A program made the position numbers and the translations under genes. From NCBI GenBank assembly GCA_004322215.1, contig SCSM01000028.1, forward strand, positions 1-64,000: 64,000 bases of DNA. The letters run 5' to 3'. The DNA comes from Bacteroidota bacterium (lineage in GTDB: Bacteria; Bacteroidota; Ignavibacteria; Kapaibacteriales; UBA2268). The number at the start of each line of letters is the position of its first letter. Position 1 is the stretch's first letter. Of this stretch, positions 8,749 through 17,058 are shown one piece after another. The notes under the pieces are model-generated. The model was not told the origin of the DNA and ran no database searches. It saw nothing but the letters and a program-made list of their open reading frames with translations.

Positions 8749-9283
8749 CAGTATAACACTCGCAATAATAATATTTGTTATTGGATATGTTTTTACAAAA
8801 GCTGCTGATAATCCAATTAACCAGATATTTGAAAAATATGCCGGGAAAGAAGGTTTCACTTCGGTTAACATATCAAAAGATATGTTTGATATGTTTAAGG
8901 ATATATCAAAAGATGAAAAAAACAACAAATCAATGAGTGAGGTTGTTGATGGCTTGGAAGGGATTAAAATCCTAACTTATTCGCCGGAACACAGTAAATC
9001 AAAGCAGAAATTCGATTTCTATAATGAAATTATTAAGAATATACCGATAAGCAGTTACACATCGCTTATGGATGTCAACGAAGAAAATACAACTGTCAAA
9101 TTCCTTATAAAAAAAGAAGGGAAAACCGGCAAGATATCAGAATTTCTCATGCTTGTAAGCGAAGAAAAAGAAGGTACACTAATCTGGATAACAGGAGCTC
9201 TCGACCTAAATAAGATTAAGAAACTATCGAAGGATATGAACTTCAAAGAGTTTGAAAAGCTGGAAAAAGGGGAAGAGAAATAA
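8738..9283 (+). CDS. DUF4252-like exported protein of sigma-factor operon
   Basis: A 181-residue protein with an N-terminal hydrophobic signal segment (about residues 5-22). The mature part carries FEKYAGKEGFTSVNISKDM, which matches the opening of DUF4252 proteins. These are often encoded beside ECF sigma and anti-sigma genes in Bacteroidota; their function is not established. The ATG at 8738 follows AAGGAG, and this start gives the signal peptide. It overlaps the anti-sigma-like gene by 11 bases, so all three genes form one coupled operon. No catalytic motif is visible. Confidence 0.75.
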   Translation: MKTNSITLAIIIFVIGYVFTKAADNPINQIFEKYAGKEGFTSVNISKDMFDMFKDISKDEKNNKSMSEVVDGLEGIKILTYSPEHSKSKQKFDFYNEIIKNIPISSYTSLMDVNEENTTVKFLIKKEGKTGKISEFLMLVSEEKEGTLIWITGALDLNKIKKLSKDMNFKEFEKLEKGEEK

Positions 9284-9328
9284 ATTTTGAATGTTGAATT
9301 TTGAATGTTGAATTTTGAATGTTGAATT
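9283..9328 (+). repeat. Three tandem copies of a 14-bp A+T repeat after stop codon
   Basis: The unit AATTTTGAATGTTG occurs three times head to tail (9283-9296, 9297-9310, 9311-9324), then AATT. The first copy overlaps the stop codon of the preceding gene. The core ATGTTGAATTTTGAAT recurs at 9412-9427 and, on the other strand, at 39772-39805. Confidence 0.85.
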
Positions 9329-9489
9329 ATAGTTAGCATCAAACTGAAACTGTTTATGCCTCAATGTGTGTTCATAATAAATGAACTAATATTTATTAAC
9401 ACAAAGATAAATGTTGAATTTTGAATCGGATTTTCTTAACTTTACCTAAATTACTTTTCAATTTTGTTAATTAAACAATGGGGGAGATT

Positions 9490-10758
9490 ATGAGAAATTA
9501 TTTACGTTTTATATATTTATTCCTGCTGTCAATTTCAATTGCAGGAGTAATTATTAATTCCGGCTGCTCTTCATCAGACGAACCATCCGGACCGGCATCA
9601 CCTAATGTGAAAATTGTGTATGACGATGCTACAAAGGTATTCAAAGGAAATGATTTGTCCGACTTAAACCGGATTGATTCAACAAATTATATATTTTATT
9701 TCAAATCAAGTAACAGTTTAGCAGCATCATTACAGGTGGGTGATAATGTTGTAATTGGAGATTATACTTACTTCAAAGTAAAATCAATTAATAACGATGG
9801 TAATGAAATTGTTGTTGAAGGAGAATTTGTACCATTTACAGATGTTGTAAAAGATGCAGAGATAAATTGGGACCATACAATTAGCTTCGATAAAGAAGCA
9901 TTTATGCAGGCATTCCTGTCAAAAGGAGCTACAATACAAAAAGTTACCAGCGATAGTATCGGATTTGGATTTAAATACGGTTCATTTGAATACAGCATTG
10001 GAATAAAATTCAATACAGATTTGGTCAATCTGACAATTATAGCCGAAAAGATTGTTGCAGATACTAAAGTTGCAAAACTTACTGTTACAGGCGAACTTAG
10101 AAAATTTAAAACCACCGGAAAAATTATGATACAGGACCATGTGCTTCAGGATTTTAATGCAAGCAATGACTTCCAGGAAGGCGAATTCGAATTAAAAGCG
10201 ACAGCAGCCGGCTCAGGAGATGATATTGGATTAGAAGTTCCACTTCCACTTTTGAAGTTTCCAATAGCGGGGATACCTTTTATATGGTTTGAAATTAAAT
10301 GTTTGGTAGTTATGAATGCACATGTTCCACCTGAAGAAGTAGCTTCATGCCAGCTCGATTATAAATTCAAATATAATGCAGATCTCGGCTTACAGTTTAA
10401 CAAGGCAACACAGAAATGTGATAAAAAGGCAAATCTCAGGAGTAATGAATTTACAGAAATAGATAAACCGGAGTCGGGTGCTACAGGTGGTATGGCTTTG
10501 TCCTGGGGACTTGCCGTACCGAGATTTGAGATAAATATCGGATTACCGGAATTTTATAATACAACAGTCGGCTGGATACACGCAGCATATCTTGTTGGTG
10601 GCGATTATACATCATTTCCTGCATGCCGGCGAGCACAGGCAGGATTCTACGGAGCTTACGGCTGGGCATTGGGTGCCTTTGGCGTAACTCTAAAAGGTGG
10701 TTCGGGAAATTTATGGACTAAAGAGAAGGTATTTCTGAAAGTGGGGGATTGCCCATAA
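9490..10758 (+). CDS. Putative lipoprotein of unknown function
   Basis: A 422-residue exported protein I do not recognise. The N-terminus is a basic-then-hydrophobic signal (residues 1-24) ending in IINSGC, a weak lipobox (Asn rather than Leu at -3), then the Ser-rich linker SSSDEPSG. The mature part looks beta-rich; four further cysteines (near 269, 285, 307 and 381) could form disulfides. I chose the ATG at 9490 over the one at 9478 because GGGGGAG lies just upstream and the signal peptide begins there. It is a single gene followed by a bidirectional hairpin and faces glutathione peroxidase. Confidence 0.7.
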   Translation: MRNYLRFIYLFLLSISIAGVIINSGCSSSDEPSGPASPNVKIVYDDATKVFKGNDLSDLNRIDSTNYIFYFKSSNSLAASLQVGDNVVIGDYTYFKVKSINNDGNEIVVEGEFVPFTDVVKDAEINWDHTISFDKEAFMQAFLSKGATIQKVTSDSIGFGFKYGSFEYSIGIKFNTDLVNLTIIAEKIVADTKVAKLTVTGELRKFKTTGKIMIQDHVLQDFNASNDFQEGEFELKATAAGSGDDIGLEVPLPLLKFPIAGIPFIWFEIKCLVVMNAHVPPEEVASCQLDYKFKYNADLGLQFNKATQKCDKKANLRSNEFTEIDKPESGATGGMALSWGLAVPRFEINIGLPEFYNTTVGWIHAAYLVGGDYTSFPACRRAQAGFYGAYGWALGAFGVTLKGGSGNLWTKEKVFLKVGDCP

Positions 10759-10770
10759 ACAGGATTTATT

Positions 10771-10800
10771 CGTGTCGGGATAATATCCCGACACGATTTT
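10771..10800. terminator. Hairpin terminator between convergent genes
   Basis: CGTGTCGGGA (10771-10780) and TCCCGACACG (10786-10795) form a perfect 10-bp stem around TAATA, followed by ATTTT on the plus strand. It can serve the lipoprotein gene and, less clearly, the opposing glutathione peroxidase gene. Confidence 0.8.
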
Positions 10801-10804
10801 ATAA

Positions 10805-11374
10805 TTATTGATTTAAAAGTTTTGCTATATCCTGGTCAATGTTTTCCGGTTGGAATTTTGTCATATATTTGTTAACGATATTTCCATTCTTATCTACAAG
10901 AAATTTTGCAAAATTCCATTTGATGTCCTCATTCTGAAATTCCGGTTTTGCTGATTTTAGGTATTTATATAAAGGATGGGCATTATCGCCGTTCACATCA
11001 ATTTTATCGAAAAGCGGAAATGTTATATTATAATTTGTTTTGCAAAAATCTTTGATTTCCTCGTTCGTTCCTGGTTCCTGCTGACCGAATTGATTGCATG
11101 GAAAACCAAGAATTTCAAATCCCATGCTGTGATATTTCTTGTATAAATTTTCCAGTCCTTTGTATTGAGGTGTATTACCACAAAAGCTGGCAACGTTGAC
11201 AATCAGGAGCACCTTGTTTTTATAATCGGAAAGTGAAACTTCTTTTCCGTCAATTGTCTTTACTTTGAAATTGTATAATGATTGATTCATCTGTGTCCCC
11301 TCCCCATCCTTAGCAAAAGAATTGAAAAAACCAAAAGCCGATACGAACGAAAAAATAAAAAAAATATATTTCAT
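10805..11374 (-). CDS. Glutathione peroxidase family thiol peroxidase, exported
   Basis: A 189-residue GPx-family enzyme that reduces hydroperoxides; bacterial members usually use thioredoxin-type donors. Catalytic residues are visible: peroxidatic C65 (NVASFCGNTPQY), Q95 (LGFPCNQFGQQEPG), W153 and N154 (WNFAKF). C111 (KDFCKTN) lies where the resolving cysteine of two-cysteine GPx enzymes is found. Residues 1-20 form a signal peptide, so it should act in the periplasm. Start chosen at 11374 because GGAGG precedes the ATG. Asn follows the active-site CG where Phe or Tyr is more common. Confidence 0.92.
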   Translation of the reverse strand: MKYIFFIFSFVSAFGFFNSFAKDGEGTQMNQSLYNFKVKTIDGKEVSLSDYKNKVLLIVNVASFCGNTPQYKGLENLYKKYHSMGFEILGFPCNQFGQQEPGTNEEIKDFCKTNYNITFPLFDKIDVNGDNAHPLYKYLKSAKPEFQNEDIKWNFAKFLVDKNGNIVNKYMTKFQPENIDQDIAKLLNQ

Positions 11375-11447
11375 AATACCTCCAAAAAAAAATAAACCAT
11401 TCAATTAAAACGCTGAATGGTTTTGAATATTTTAGTTGGAACTAAAT

Positions 11448-12515
11448 TTACTTTTTAAATATTATCGGCTGGCATTTGCATTGTACCTGAACTATTTTTC
11501 TCGCTTGTTCGGCAGATTCTTTTGAAGAGTATTCGCCTACTACAACCGCAAACATTTGTGTTCCGTCAATTTCTTTGTTCATTACATAAGATATGAGCCG
11601 TTGCTGTTTGAATTTGGCAACTTCATTGTCGGCTGCATCTTTAGTGCTGTAAACTCCAACCTGTAAGCCGAATTTATCATAATTCTGGGGTTCCTCCGTA
11701 TGATTTTTCTTCACTTCCTGCTTTGGTTTTGCTTCTACAAATTTTGGTTCTTCTTTTTTTACTGGCTCAACTTTCGGTTTAATTTCTTCCTTCTTAACAG
11801 TTTCAGTTTTTGACTTCGGTTCTTCTTTTTTTACAGTTTCCTGTTTTGGTTTTGAATCTGTAACTTTCGGTTCCTCTTTTTTAACAGTTTCTTGCCTGGT
11901 TTTGGCTTCCGTAACTTTTACCTGTTCTATTTTTAAAGGTTCTTTTTTGTTACTTGTGATAGTATTAGCTTGGGGGGATGAAATTTCCTTTTTCAAGGGT
12001 TCGGTTTTCGATTTTTGCACTTGTTCCGGTGGATTCGTTACTTTAGAAACGGTTGATTGAACTGCATTTTTAGGATTCTTGTCGCTTTTAGCATAATTGA
12101 TTGCATAGCGGACTACATCGGTAGCGGCAATCAGAAATTCGGAGCCGGGATATTTTCTCCTGTAATTTTCCAATTCTGTTTTTGCAGTGGATGTATCTCC
12201 TATAACGGCATAAAATTGGACTATTCGCCAGTAAGCATCGTCTGCCCATTCACTTTCCGGGAAAGTCTTCACGATGTTCTTATATTTCTCGACTGCCAAA
12301 AATGCGTCGTCGATAACTACAGCCAGCAATAATTGAACTCCCGGGTCATTAGGGTATTCGGCAATCAAATCGGGAATCTGTCTCTTGACTTCGGCAACCT
12401 TACCCATTGCGACCATTTTCAGATAATCCCTGACTTTTTGTGTTTGTGCCTGGATGTTTAATGAGCAAAAGATGAACATCATCATTGCTGTTAAGATGAT
12501 GAGTCTGGTTTTCAT
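11448..12515 (-). CDS. Exported TPR-like protein with C-terminal SPOR domain
   Basis: A 355-residue protein: signal peptide (1-23, cleavage near IQAQ), a helical TPR-like region (about 25-135, with LENYRRKYPGSEF), a long Lys/Glu/Pro-rich linker built from repeats of ETVKKEEPK (about 140-270), and a SPOR domain (about 280-355, FGLQVGVYSTKDAADNEVAKF). SPOR domains bind denuded peptidoglycan at division sites, so a role in septal cell-wall work is likely but not shown. The linker repeats vary and could expand or shrink by slippage. I chose the ATG at 12515 because the signal peptide begins there. Confidence 0.85.
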   Translation of the reverse strand: MKTRLIILTAMMMFIFCSLNIQAQTQKVRDYLKMVAMGKVAEVKRQIPDLIAEYPNDPGVQLLLAVVIDDAFLAVEKYKNIVKTFPESEWADDAYWRIVQFYAVIGDTSTAKTELENYRRKYPGSEFLIAATDVVRYAINYAKSDKNPKNAVQSTVSKVTNPPEQVQKSKTEPLKKEISSPQANTITSNKKEPLKIEQVKVTEAKTRQETVKKEEPKVTDSKPKQETVKKEEPKSKTETVKKEEIKPKVEPVKKEEPKFVEAKPKQEVKKNHTEEPQNYDKFGLQVGVYSTKDAADNEVAKFKQQRLISYVMNKEIDGTQMFAVVVGEYSSKESAEQARKIVQVQCKCQPIIFKK

Positions 12516-12723
12516 TTGTCCCCCAACAAATATTATTTTAAGCTCTATTATAATCTGTAAATATAAACAAAAAATAGGTGAATTATTCAATAAATAGTGA
12601 AAAAATCAGCCGAAAATTCATAATTTTAACAATAATTTATTTTGATTTAATATGCTCGATAATGGGTGAATTTAAGTTAAATTTGCAATCAGTTTTGAAG
12701 TATTAATATTAATATTTTAATAA

Positions 12724-13851
12724 TTGGGACAAGAAAAAGAATTCAGAATACTCGTTGCTGCAGGAGGAACCGGAGGACATCTTTATCCTGCACTTGCAGT
12801 ACTCGAACATATTGAAAATGTAACCGGTAAGAAATTAAGGGCAGAGTTTGTAGGAACATCGAAGAGGATTGCCTCGAGCGTAGTTCCTCAATTAGGGTTC
12901 AAATTTCATCCAATACCGATATCGGGATTCAAAGGATTATTTTCGATTGATATACTAATTTTACCATTTAAAATAGCCCGTTCAATTGGAATTTGCAGGA
13001 AAATTATCAGGAATTTAAATCCTGATGCCGTACTGTGTACCGGCGCTTATATAAGCTATCCGGCGGGAGCTGCAGCTTATCACGAAAATGTTCCACTCGT
13101 GTTGATGGAGTCAAACGTTGCTCCCGGGAAGGCAATCAATATGCTTGCCCAAAAAGCAGATTTAATAATAACATCTTTCGAGGAATCAGAGAGTTTTTAT
13201 CCGAATAGAATTAAGAGTAAAATTGTAATGCTTGGGAATCCTGTAAGAAAAAATATATGTTCACTGCTACCAAAAGAGGAAGCAAGAAAAGAACTGGGAT
13301 TGGAACCTAATAAAAAAACGATTCTTGTATTCGGAGGAAGTCTCGGTGCTAAATCAATAAATCAGGCAGTCAATAATATTTTATTTGCGTTTGAAAGAGA
13401 AGGTTGGCAATTAATTTGGCAGACCGGTGAAAATTATATATTCAAAGGGCAAATCAACAAGAATGTAAAAGTGTTTAAGTACATAGAAAATATGTCCATA
13501 GCTTATGCTGCTGCGGATGTCGTTTGCTCGCGTTCAGGAGCAACGACTATTGCCGAAATTTGCATAGCCGGCAAGCCATCCATTTTAATTCCGCTGCCAT
13601 CCGCATCTAATAATGAACAGTTGATAAATGCAGAAGTTATGGAAGATAACGGTGCTTCGATTATCATTAGTAATGATGAAATCGGGGACAAATTATATAA
13701 ATCATTGAGTAACCTTATTGATAATAATGATATTTTAATATCTATGGGTAAAGCCGCTAAAAGATTATCGAAAACAGATGCAGCTTTAAATTCGGCAAAA
13801 AGGATTGTAGAATTATCCCAAAAAATGAATCATAAGCCAAAGTCGTTTTAA
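12724..13851 (+). CDS. murG: UDP-GlcNAc:undecaprenyl-pyrophosphoryl-MurNAc-pentapeptide transferase
   Basis: Adds GlcNAc to lipid I to make lipid II on the inner face of the cytoplasmic membrane. The 375 residues match MurG length. Seen: the N-terminal glycine loop GGTGGHLYPALA (about 14-25), LCTGAYISYPAG in the first Rossmann domain, the second-domain loop FGGSLGAKSIN, and CSRSGATTIAE followed by IPLPSASNNEQ, which bind UDP-GlcNAc. The start is TTG; no ATG or GTG precedes the glycine loop in frame. Notably, murG stands outside a division/cell-wall cluster: no mur, fts or ddl gene adjoins it here. Two unrelated small genes follow. Confidence 0.95.
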   Translation: MGQEKEFRILVAAGGTGGHLYPALAVLEHIENVTGKKLRAEFVGTSKRIASSVVPQLGFKFHPIPISGFKGLFSIDILILPFKIARSIGICRKIIRNLNPDAVLCTGAYISYPAGAAAYHENVPLVLMESNVAPGKAINMLAQKADLIITSFEESESFYPNRIKSKIVMLGNPVRKNICSLLPKEEARKELGLEPNKKTILVFGGSLGAKSINQAVNNILFAFEREGWQLIWQTGENYIFKGQINKNVKVFKYIENMSIAYAAADVVCSRSGATTIAEICIAGKPSILIPLPSASNNEQLINAEVMEDNGASIIISNDEIGDKLYKSLSNLIDNNDILISMGKAAKRLSKTDAALNSAKRIVELSQKMNHKPKSF

Positions 13852-13889
13852 TTTAATATTTTTCATATTTTAGTTATTATATTGTTAAA

Positions 13890-14390
13890 ATGGATTCCGG
13901 ATTAAAAGAAATTTCTAAAGAAAGTGATGTAAAAACCTTTACACAGCGTCTGGATTTTTACTGGCAATTTATTTCTGTCTATGCCATTGCCCTGTTTATT
14001 TATTTCTTTCTGAAGGGATTGTTCTTCGATGCAACATTCTCAAAAGTAGCGAGAGACCCTGTTGTCATACTTCTTGTTTTGTTTATTACAGGTTCGGGAT
14101 TAGCCCTGTTATATAATATATTCAGGAAAAGGAGCATAACTGTAGGAAAGGATTATTTGCTTTTCAGCAACCGCTTTAGCGGAAAGCTTTTTCACATCAA
14201 TGATATAATAAGTATAAATATAGTAAAAGAGAAAATTCCGAGAAGCAGGAGGAAAGGTGTAATAAGAATTATCAGGATTAAAATAAAGGACAGGAAAAGA
14301 TTTATCAGAATCAGGATGTCATCATTCTGGAATTCGAAAGAATTTGTAAATGCTTTGCTCGAACTGAGGAAAAATGTCGAAGGGGAATAA
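13890..14390 (+). CDS. Two-helix membrane protein with PH-like cytoplasmic domain
   Basis: A 166-residue protein. Two membrane helices lie near residues 27-45 and 60-78. The C-terminal half has the pattern of a small PH-like beta domain (SITVGKDYLLFSNRF...FHINDIISINIV) and is very basic (KIPRSRRKGVIRIIRIKIKDRKRF), which suggests contact with acidic lipids or nucleic acid. The family name is not certain. It sits 38 bases behind murG and 14 bases before the next gene, so it may be cotranscribed with both. Function unknown. Confidence 0.65.
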   Translation: MDSGLKEISKESDVKTFTQRLDFYWQFISVYAIALFIYFFLKGLFFDATFSKVARDPVVILLVLFITGSGLALLYNIFRKRSITVGKDYLLFSNRFSGKLFHINDIISINIVKEKIPRSRRKGVIRIIRIKIKDRKRFIRIRMSSFWNSKEFVNALLELRKNVEGE

Positions 14391-14404
14391 AAATATATAA
14401 TTGA

Positions 14405-15019
14405 ATGATAAAAGAAAAAAAAATATTGATTATAATATTCATTTTATTACCTAATCTTCTTTTTGGTTTTGAAAGTAATAAGCCGAAATCCAATTATGAA
14501 ATTATTGATTCATTATTTCAATCATACACTGATTTGTTTTCCGGTAATCAGGTATTACATAAGGGAGAAACAGTTAAAGTGGAAATAACTTCACATCCTG
14601 CAAGATGGCTGCTATATGACAAACTAATCAGGATAATAATAAATGATAGTTGCTTTATTTCTAACGATACAACCAAAAATATAAATCACACTTATGAAAT
14701 CAATATAAATAATGTAACTGTTAATTATTTGAACAGCAAAGATTTTACAGATTCATTAGAGAGGGAAATAAACGTTGATATAAGCGGCGTAAGAAGAAAT
14801 GACGGGAAAATTGAACCTCTGGAAGAATTTAAAAGTAAATTCAGTGATAGAATTGGCAGAGAAGATGCCGAATCTGTAAATAGCAAACAATATGATTTTG
14901 CGTCATCTGCAATTCCTATGGAGGAAAAAACTTTTTTTGAGGAAATCGTACAACCGGTGATATTAATATCTTCGACAATTGTTGCAGTTGTTCTGTTATT
15001 CACTGTAAGGTCAAATTGA
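14405..15019 (+). CDS. Exported protein with C-terminal membrane anchor, unknown function
   Basis: A 204-residue protein I do not recognise. A signal peptide (1-21, ending LLFGFES) precedes ~150 polar residues with two matched beta-rich stretches (KVEITSHPARWLLYDKLIRI and the one near EININNVTVNY). A single membrane helix (about 182-200) ends four residues before the C-terminus. The layout is of a periplasmic domain anchored by its tail. It probably forms an operon with the preceding PH-like membrane protein. Its stop codon is one base from the stop of the opposing lipoprotein gene. Confidence 0.6.
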   Translation: MIKEKKILIIIFILLPNLLFGFESNKPKSNYEIIDSLFQSYTDLFSGNQVLHKGETVKVEITSHPARWLLYDKLIRIIINDSCFISNDTTKNINHTYEININNVTVNYLNSKDFTDSLEREINVDISGVRRNDGKIEPLEEFKSKFSDRIGREDAESVNSKQYDFASSAIPMEEKTFFEEIVQPVILISSTIVAVVLLFTVRSN

Positions 15020-15020
15020 A

Positions 15021-15518
15021 TCAATTCTTTTTGAGAATTCCATTGTAAACTCTAATTTGTGCAGTGCTGTCCTTCAGAGTTGCGTAAAACTCATAAGTTG
15101 CTTCGATAGACATACCGATTTTTTTTGTGATATTAATAGTGCCAGAATCCGATAAAAACACTTTATCACTTTTTCCATTGTTAATAATTAAACTGCCGAT
15201 AGCATAAACCTGGTTCGGGACAGTATTTGGACTAAAGTTGTAAGTACCAGCATATAAATCCGAATCGTGGTAAAATATTCCGATAATCAGGGAATATTTT
15301 TTACCATTTTTATTCATAAAACCGCTATAATTATACTGTTTCACAGCATCATTCCATGTTGGATTGACAACTGTTTCAAAGTGCAAGTTGTCATATCCTG
15401 AAACCTCAGCAAAAATGTCAGGTTCAGGTGGAGGCGGAGGAATAATATCGCCGCTGCAGCCGGGAATAATAAACAATATTATTACCATAAGTACAACGGC
15501 GATATTATTAATATTCAT
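15021..15518 (-). CDS. Small lipoprotein of unknown function
   Basis: A 165-residue predicted lipoprotein. The signal peptide ends in FIIPGC, an acceptable lipobox, followed by SGDIIPPPPPEP, a proline-rich spacer. The mature domain (~130 residues) looks like a beta sandwich with alternating polar and hydrophobic strands (KYSLIIGIFYHDSDLYAGTY, VFLSDSGTINITKKIGMSIE). No known family recognised. The ATG at 15518 is preferred over a TTG two codons upstream. It lies 52 bases behind the FKBP gene on the same strand and may be cotranscribed. Confidence 0.65.
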   Translation of the reverse strand: MNINNIAVVLMVIILFIIPGCSGDIIPPPPPEPDIFAEVSGYDNLHFETVVNPTWNDAVKQYNYSGFMNKNGKKYSLIIGIFYHDSDLYAGTYNFSPNTVPNQVYAIGSLIINNGKSDKVFLSDSGTINITKKIGMSIEATYEFYATLKDSTAQIRVYNGILKKN

Positions 15519-15570
15519 CTTCAATTTTTATAAAAACTATTTTTTATATTTAAAAAAAGTTTATTCAATA

Positions 15571-16350
15571 TTATTTTACCTGCATTTCATGAACAGACGG
15601 CTTGTTTTGTGGTGCATTCGGATTAGGTTTGGTAACAGCCAATAACTCTAATTCAAAAATCATCACGCCATTGGGACCGACTTCGGGTGGACCGGGATTT
15701 TCGCCATAACCTAAATTAGAAGGAATGAATAATTTGTATTTGGCACCTTCTTTCATTAATAACAAACCTTCAACCCAACCCTTAACAAAATTTGTGTCTA
15801 AAGCAATTTTGAAGGGCTCTTTTCTGTCATAGGAATTATCGAAAATTTTACCTTTAATGTTCATGCCTTTGTAATGAACAGTAACAGTATCACCCATCTT
15901 TGGCTGAACGCCTGTTCCTTCTTTGATGACCTGGTATTGCAATCCGCTGGGCAGCGAAATCACACCCGGCTTTTTCTTGTTAGCTTCGAGGAAAGCAGCA
16001 CCATCTTTCTTATTAGACTCACTCAGTTCTTTTTGTCTTCTTTGCTGATTTTTCATCATTTCTTCCTGGAAAGACATCATAAGTTTACGACCTTGTTCCT
16101 CGGAAATCAAAACCGTATCGCCATAGAGAGCGTCGTATATACCTTTTGCAAGTACGATGGGGTCAATCATTACAGAATCTTTTCTCATCGGTTTGCCAAG
16201 ATTATATGCACCGATGAAATAAGAAACAGAATCCATTTTTGTTTTAAATTCTACTTTTTTATCTTTCAGATTGTCACCTTCACCGGAACAGGCATTAAAG
16301 GTAAAAATGAAAACAAGTAGTATAAGAATTACTGAAATTCGATGAATCAT
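15571..16350 (-). CDS. FKBP-type peptidyl-prolyl isomerase lipoprotein (FkpA/Mip-like)
   Basis: A 259-residue envelope foldase. The signal peptide ends at FTFNAC (lipobox-like, C20), so it is probably a lipoprotein. The helical dimerisation domain (about 30-135: MDSVSYFIGAYNLGKPMRKD, then MSFQEEMMKNQQRRQKE) is typical of FkpA/Mip proteins. The C-terminal FKBP domain (about 140-240) has the expected GTGVQPKMGDTVTVHYKG, FDNSYDR, GWVEGLLLMKEG, IPSNLGYGE and MIFELELL strands. It catalyses proline cis-trans isomerisation and chaperones exported proteins. The start at 16350 follows GGAG and yields the signal peptide. Confidence 0.92.
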   Translation of the reverse strand: MIHRISVILILLVFIFTFNACSGEGDNLKDKKVEFKTKMDSVSYFIGAYNLGKPMRKDSVMIDPIVLAKGIYDALYGDTVLISEEQGRKLMMSFQEEMMKNQQRRQKELSESNKKDGAAFLEANKKKPGVISLPSGLQYQVIKEGTGVQPKMGDTVTVHYKGMNIKGKIFDNSYDRKEPFKIALDTNFVKGWVEGLLLMKEGAKYKLFIPSNLGYGENPGPPEVGPNGVMIFELELLAVTKPNPNAPQNKPSVHEMQVK

Positions 16351-16547
16351 AAAAACTCCGAAAAATTTTGAAAAATAAAAGTTTCCCAAATTACGAAAAA
16401 TATTTTCAAATATTTTAAAATCACAAGCGTAGAAAAAAAGAGCAACAAAACAAAAAATCCGAATACCCGTCAAAAGATATTATTATTTTCATCTAATATG
16501 TCATAAATTTGTAAAATTAATAAATTTAAGTGAACACAGAGGTTAAA

Positions 16548-17015
16548 ATGGCAAAAATTGTCGAAGGAATTTATGATGCTAAAGGCAAAAGCTTTGCAAT
16601 TGTAGTAACACGCTGGAATCAATTTGTAGTAAACAAACTTTTAGATGGAGCTTTGGATGCTTTGAGACGTCATAATGCCGCAGAAGAAAATCTAACAGTA
16701 ATTTATTGCCCAGGTGCTTATGAAATACCAGTAGTCGCACAAAAACTTGCCAAAACAAACAAATACGATGCCGTGATTTGTTTAGGTGCTGTAATCAGGG
16801 GAGCAACACCGCATTTCGATTATATTGCTGCTGAGGTTACCAAAGGCATTTCAAGAATTAATCTTGAAACAGGTGTACCGTGCATACTTGGTGTTTTGAC
16901 GACGGACACTATCGAGCAGGCAATCGAAAGAGCCGGCAGCAAGAACGGCAATAAAGGATTCGAGGCAGCACAGACCGCACTTGAAATGGTTTCACTTTTA
17001 CGGGCTATCAAATGA
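16548..17015 (+). CDS. ribH: 6,7-dimethyl-8-ribityllumazine synthase
   Basis: Penultimate enzyme of riboflavin synthesis; condenses 5-amino-6-ribitylamino-uracil with dihydroxybutanone phosphate in a large cytosolic capsid. The 155 residues match the family. Motifs seen: [16 protein letters not shown], the phosphate/substrate loop [27 protein letters not shown] with the catalytic histidine, and [16 protein letters not shown] plus [14 protein letters not shown] chose the ATG at 16548 over a GTG at 16530 because AGAGG lies directly upstream. A TAAATTTG box at 16504-16511 could be a promoter -7 element. No other rib gene is adjacent and no FMN riboswitch is apparent. Confidence 0.95.
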   Translation: MAKIVEGIYDAKGKSFAIVVTRWNQFVVNKLLDGALDALRRHNAAEENLTVIYCPGAYEIPVVAQKLAKTNKYDAVICLGAVIRGATPHFDYIAAEVTKGISRINLETGVPCILGVLTTDTIEQAIERAGSKNGNKGFEAAQTALEMVSLLRAIK

Positions 17016-17058
17016 TTTTTTGATACTCAGTTTTTATTAAATTTTTTTGGGGTATCAA

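Noticed and set aside
9478-9489. Start of the lipoprotein gene at the first ATG (9478)
   Set aside because: The second ATG (9490) has the Shine-Dalgarno GGGGGAG before it and begins the signal peptide; the first would place that sequence inside the coding region.
11700-11990. Lys/Glu/Pro-rich repeats as a CRISPR-like or satellite array
   Set aside because: They are in-frame repeats of a protein linker (ETVKKEEPK) in the SPOR gene and vary in length as such linkers do.
16504-16511. Promoter before ribH (TAAATTTG)
   Set aside because: Only the -7-like box fits; no TTG lies at the expected distance, so it is not listed as a feature.
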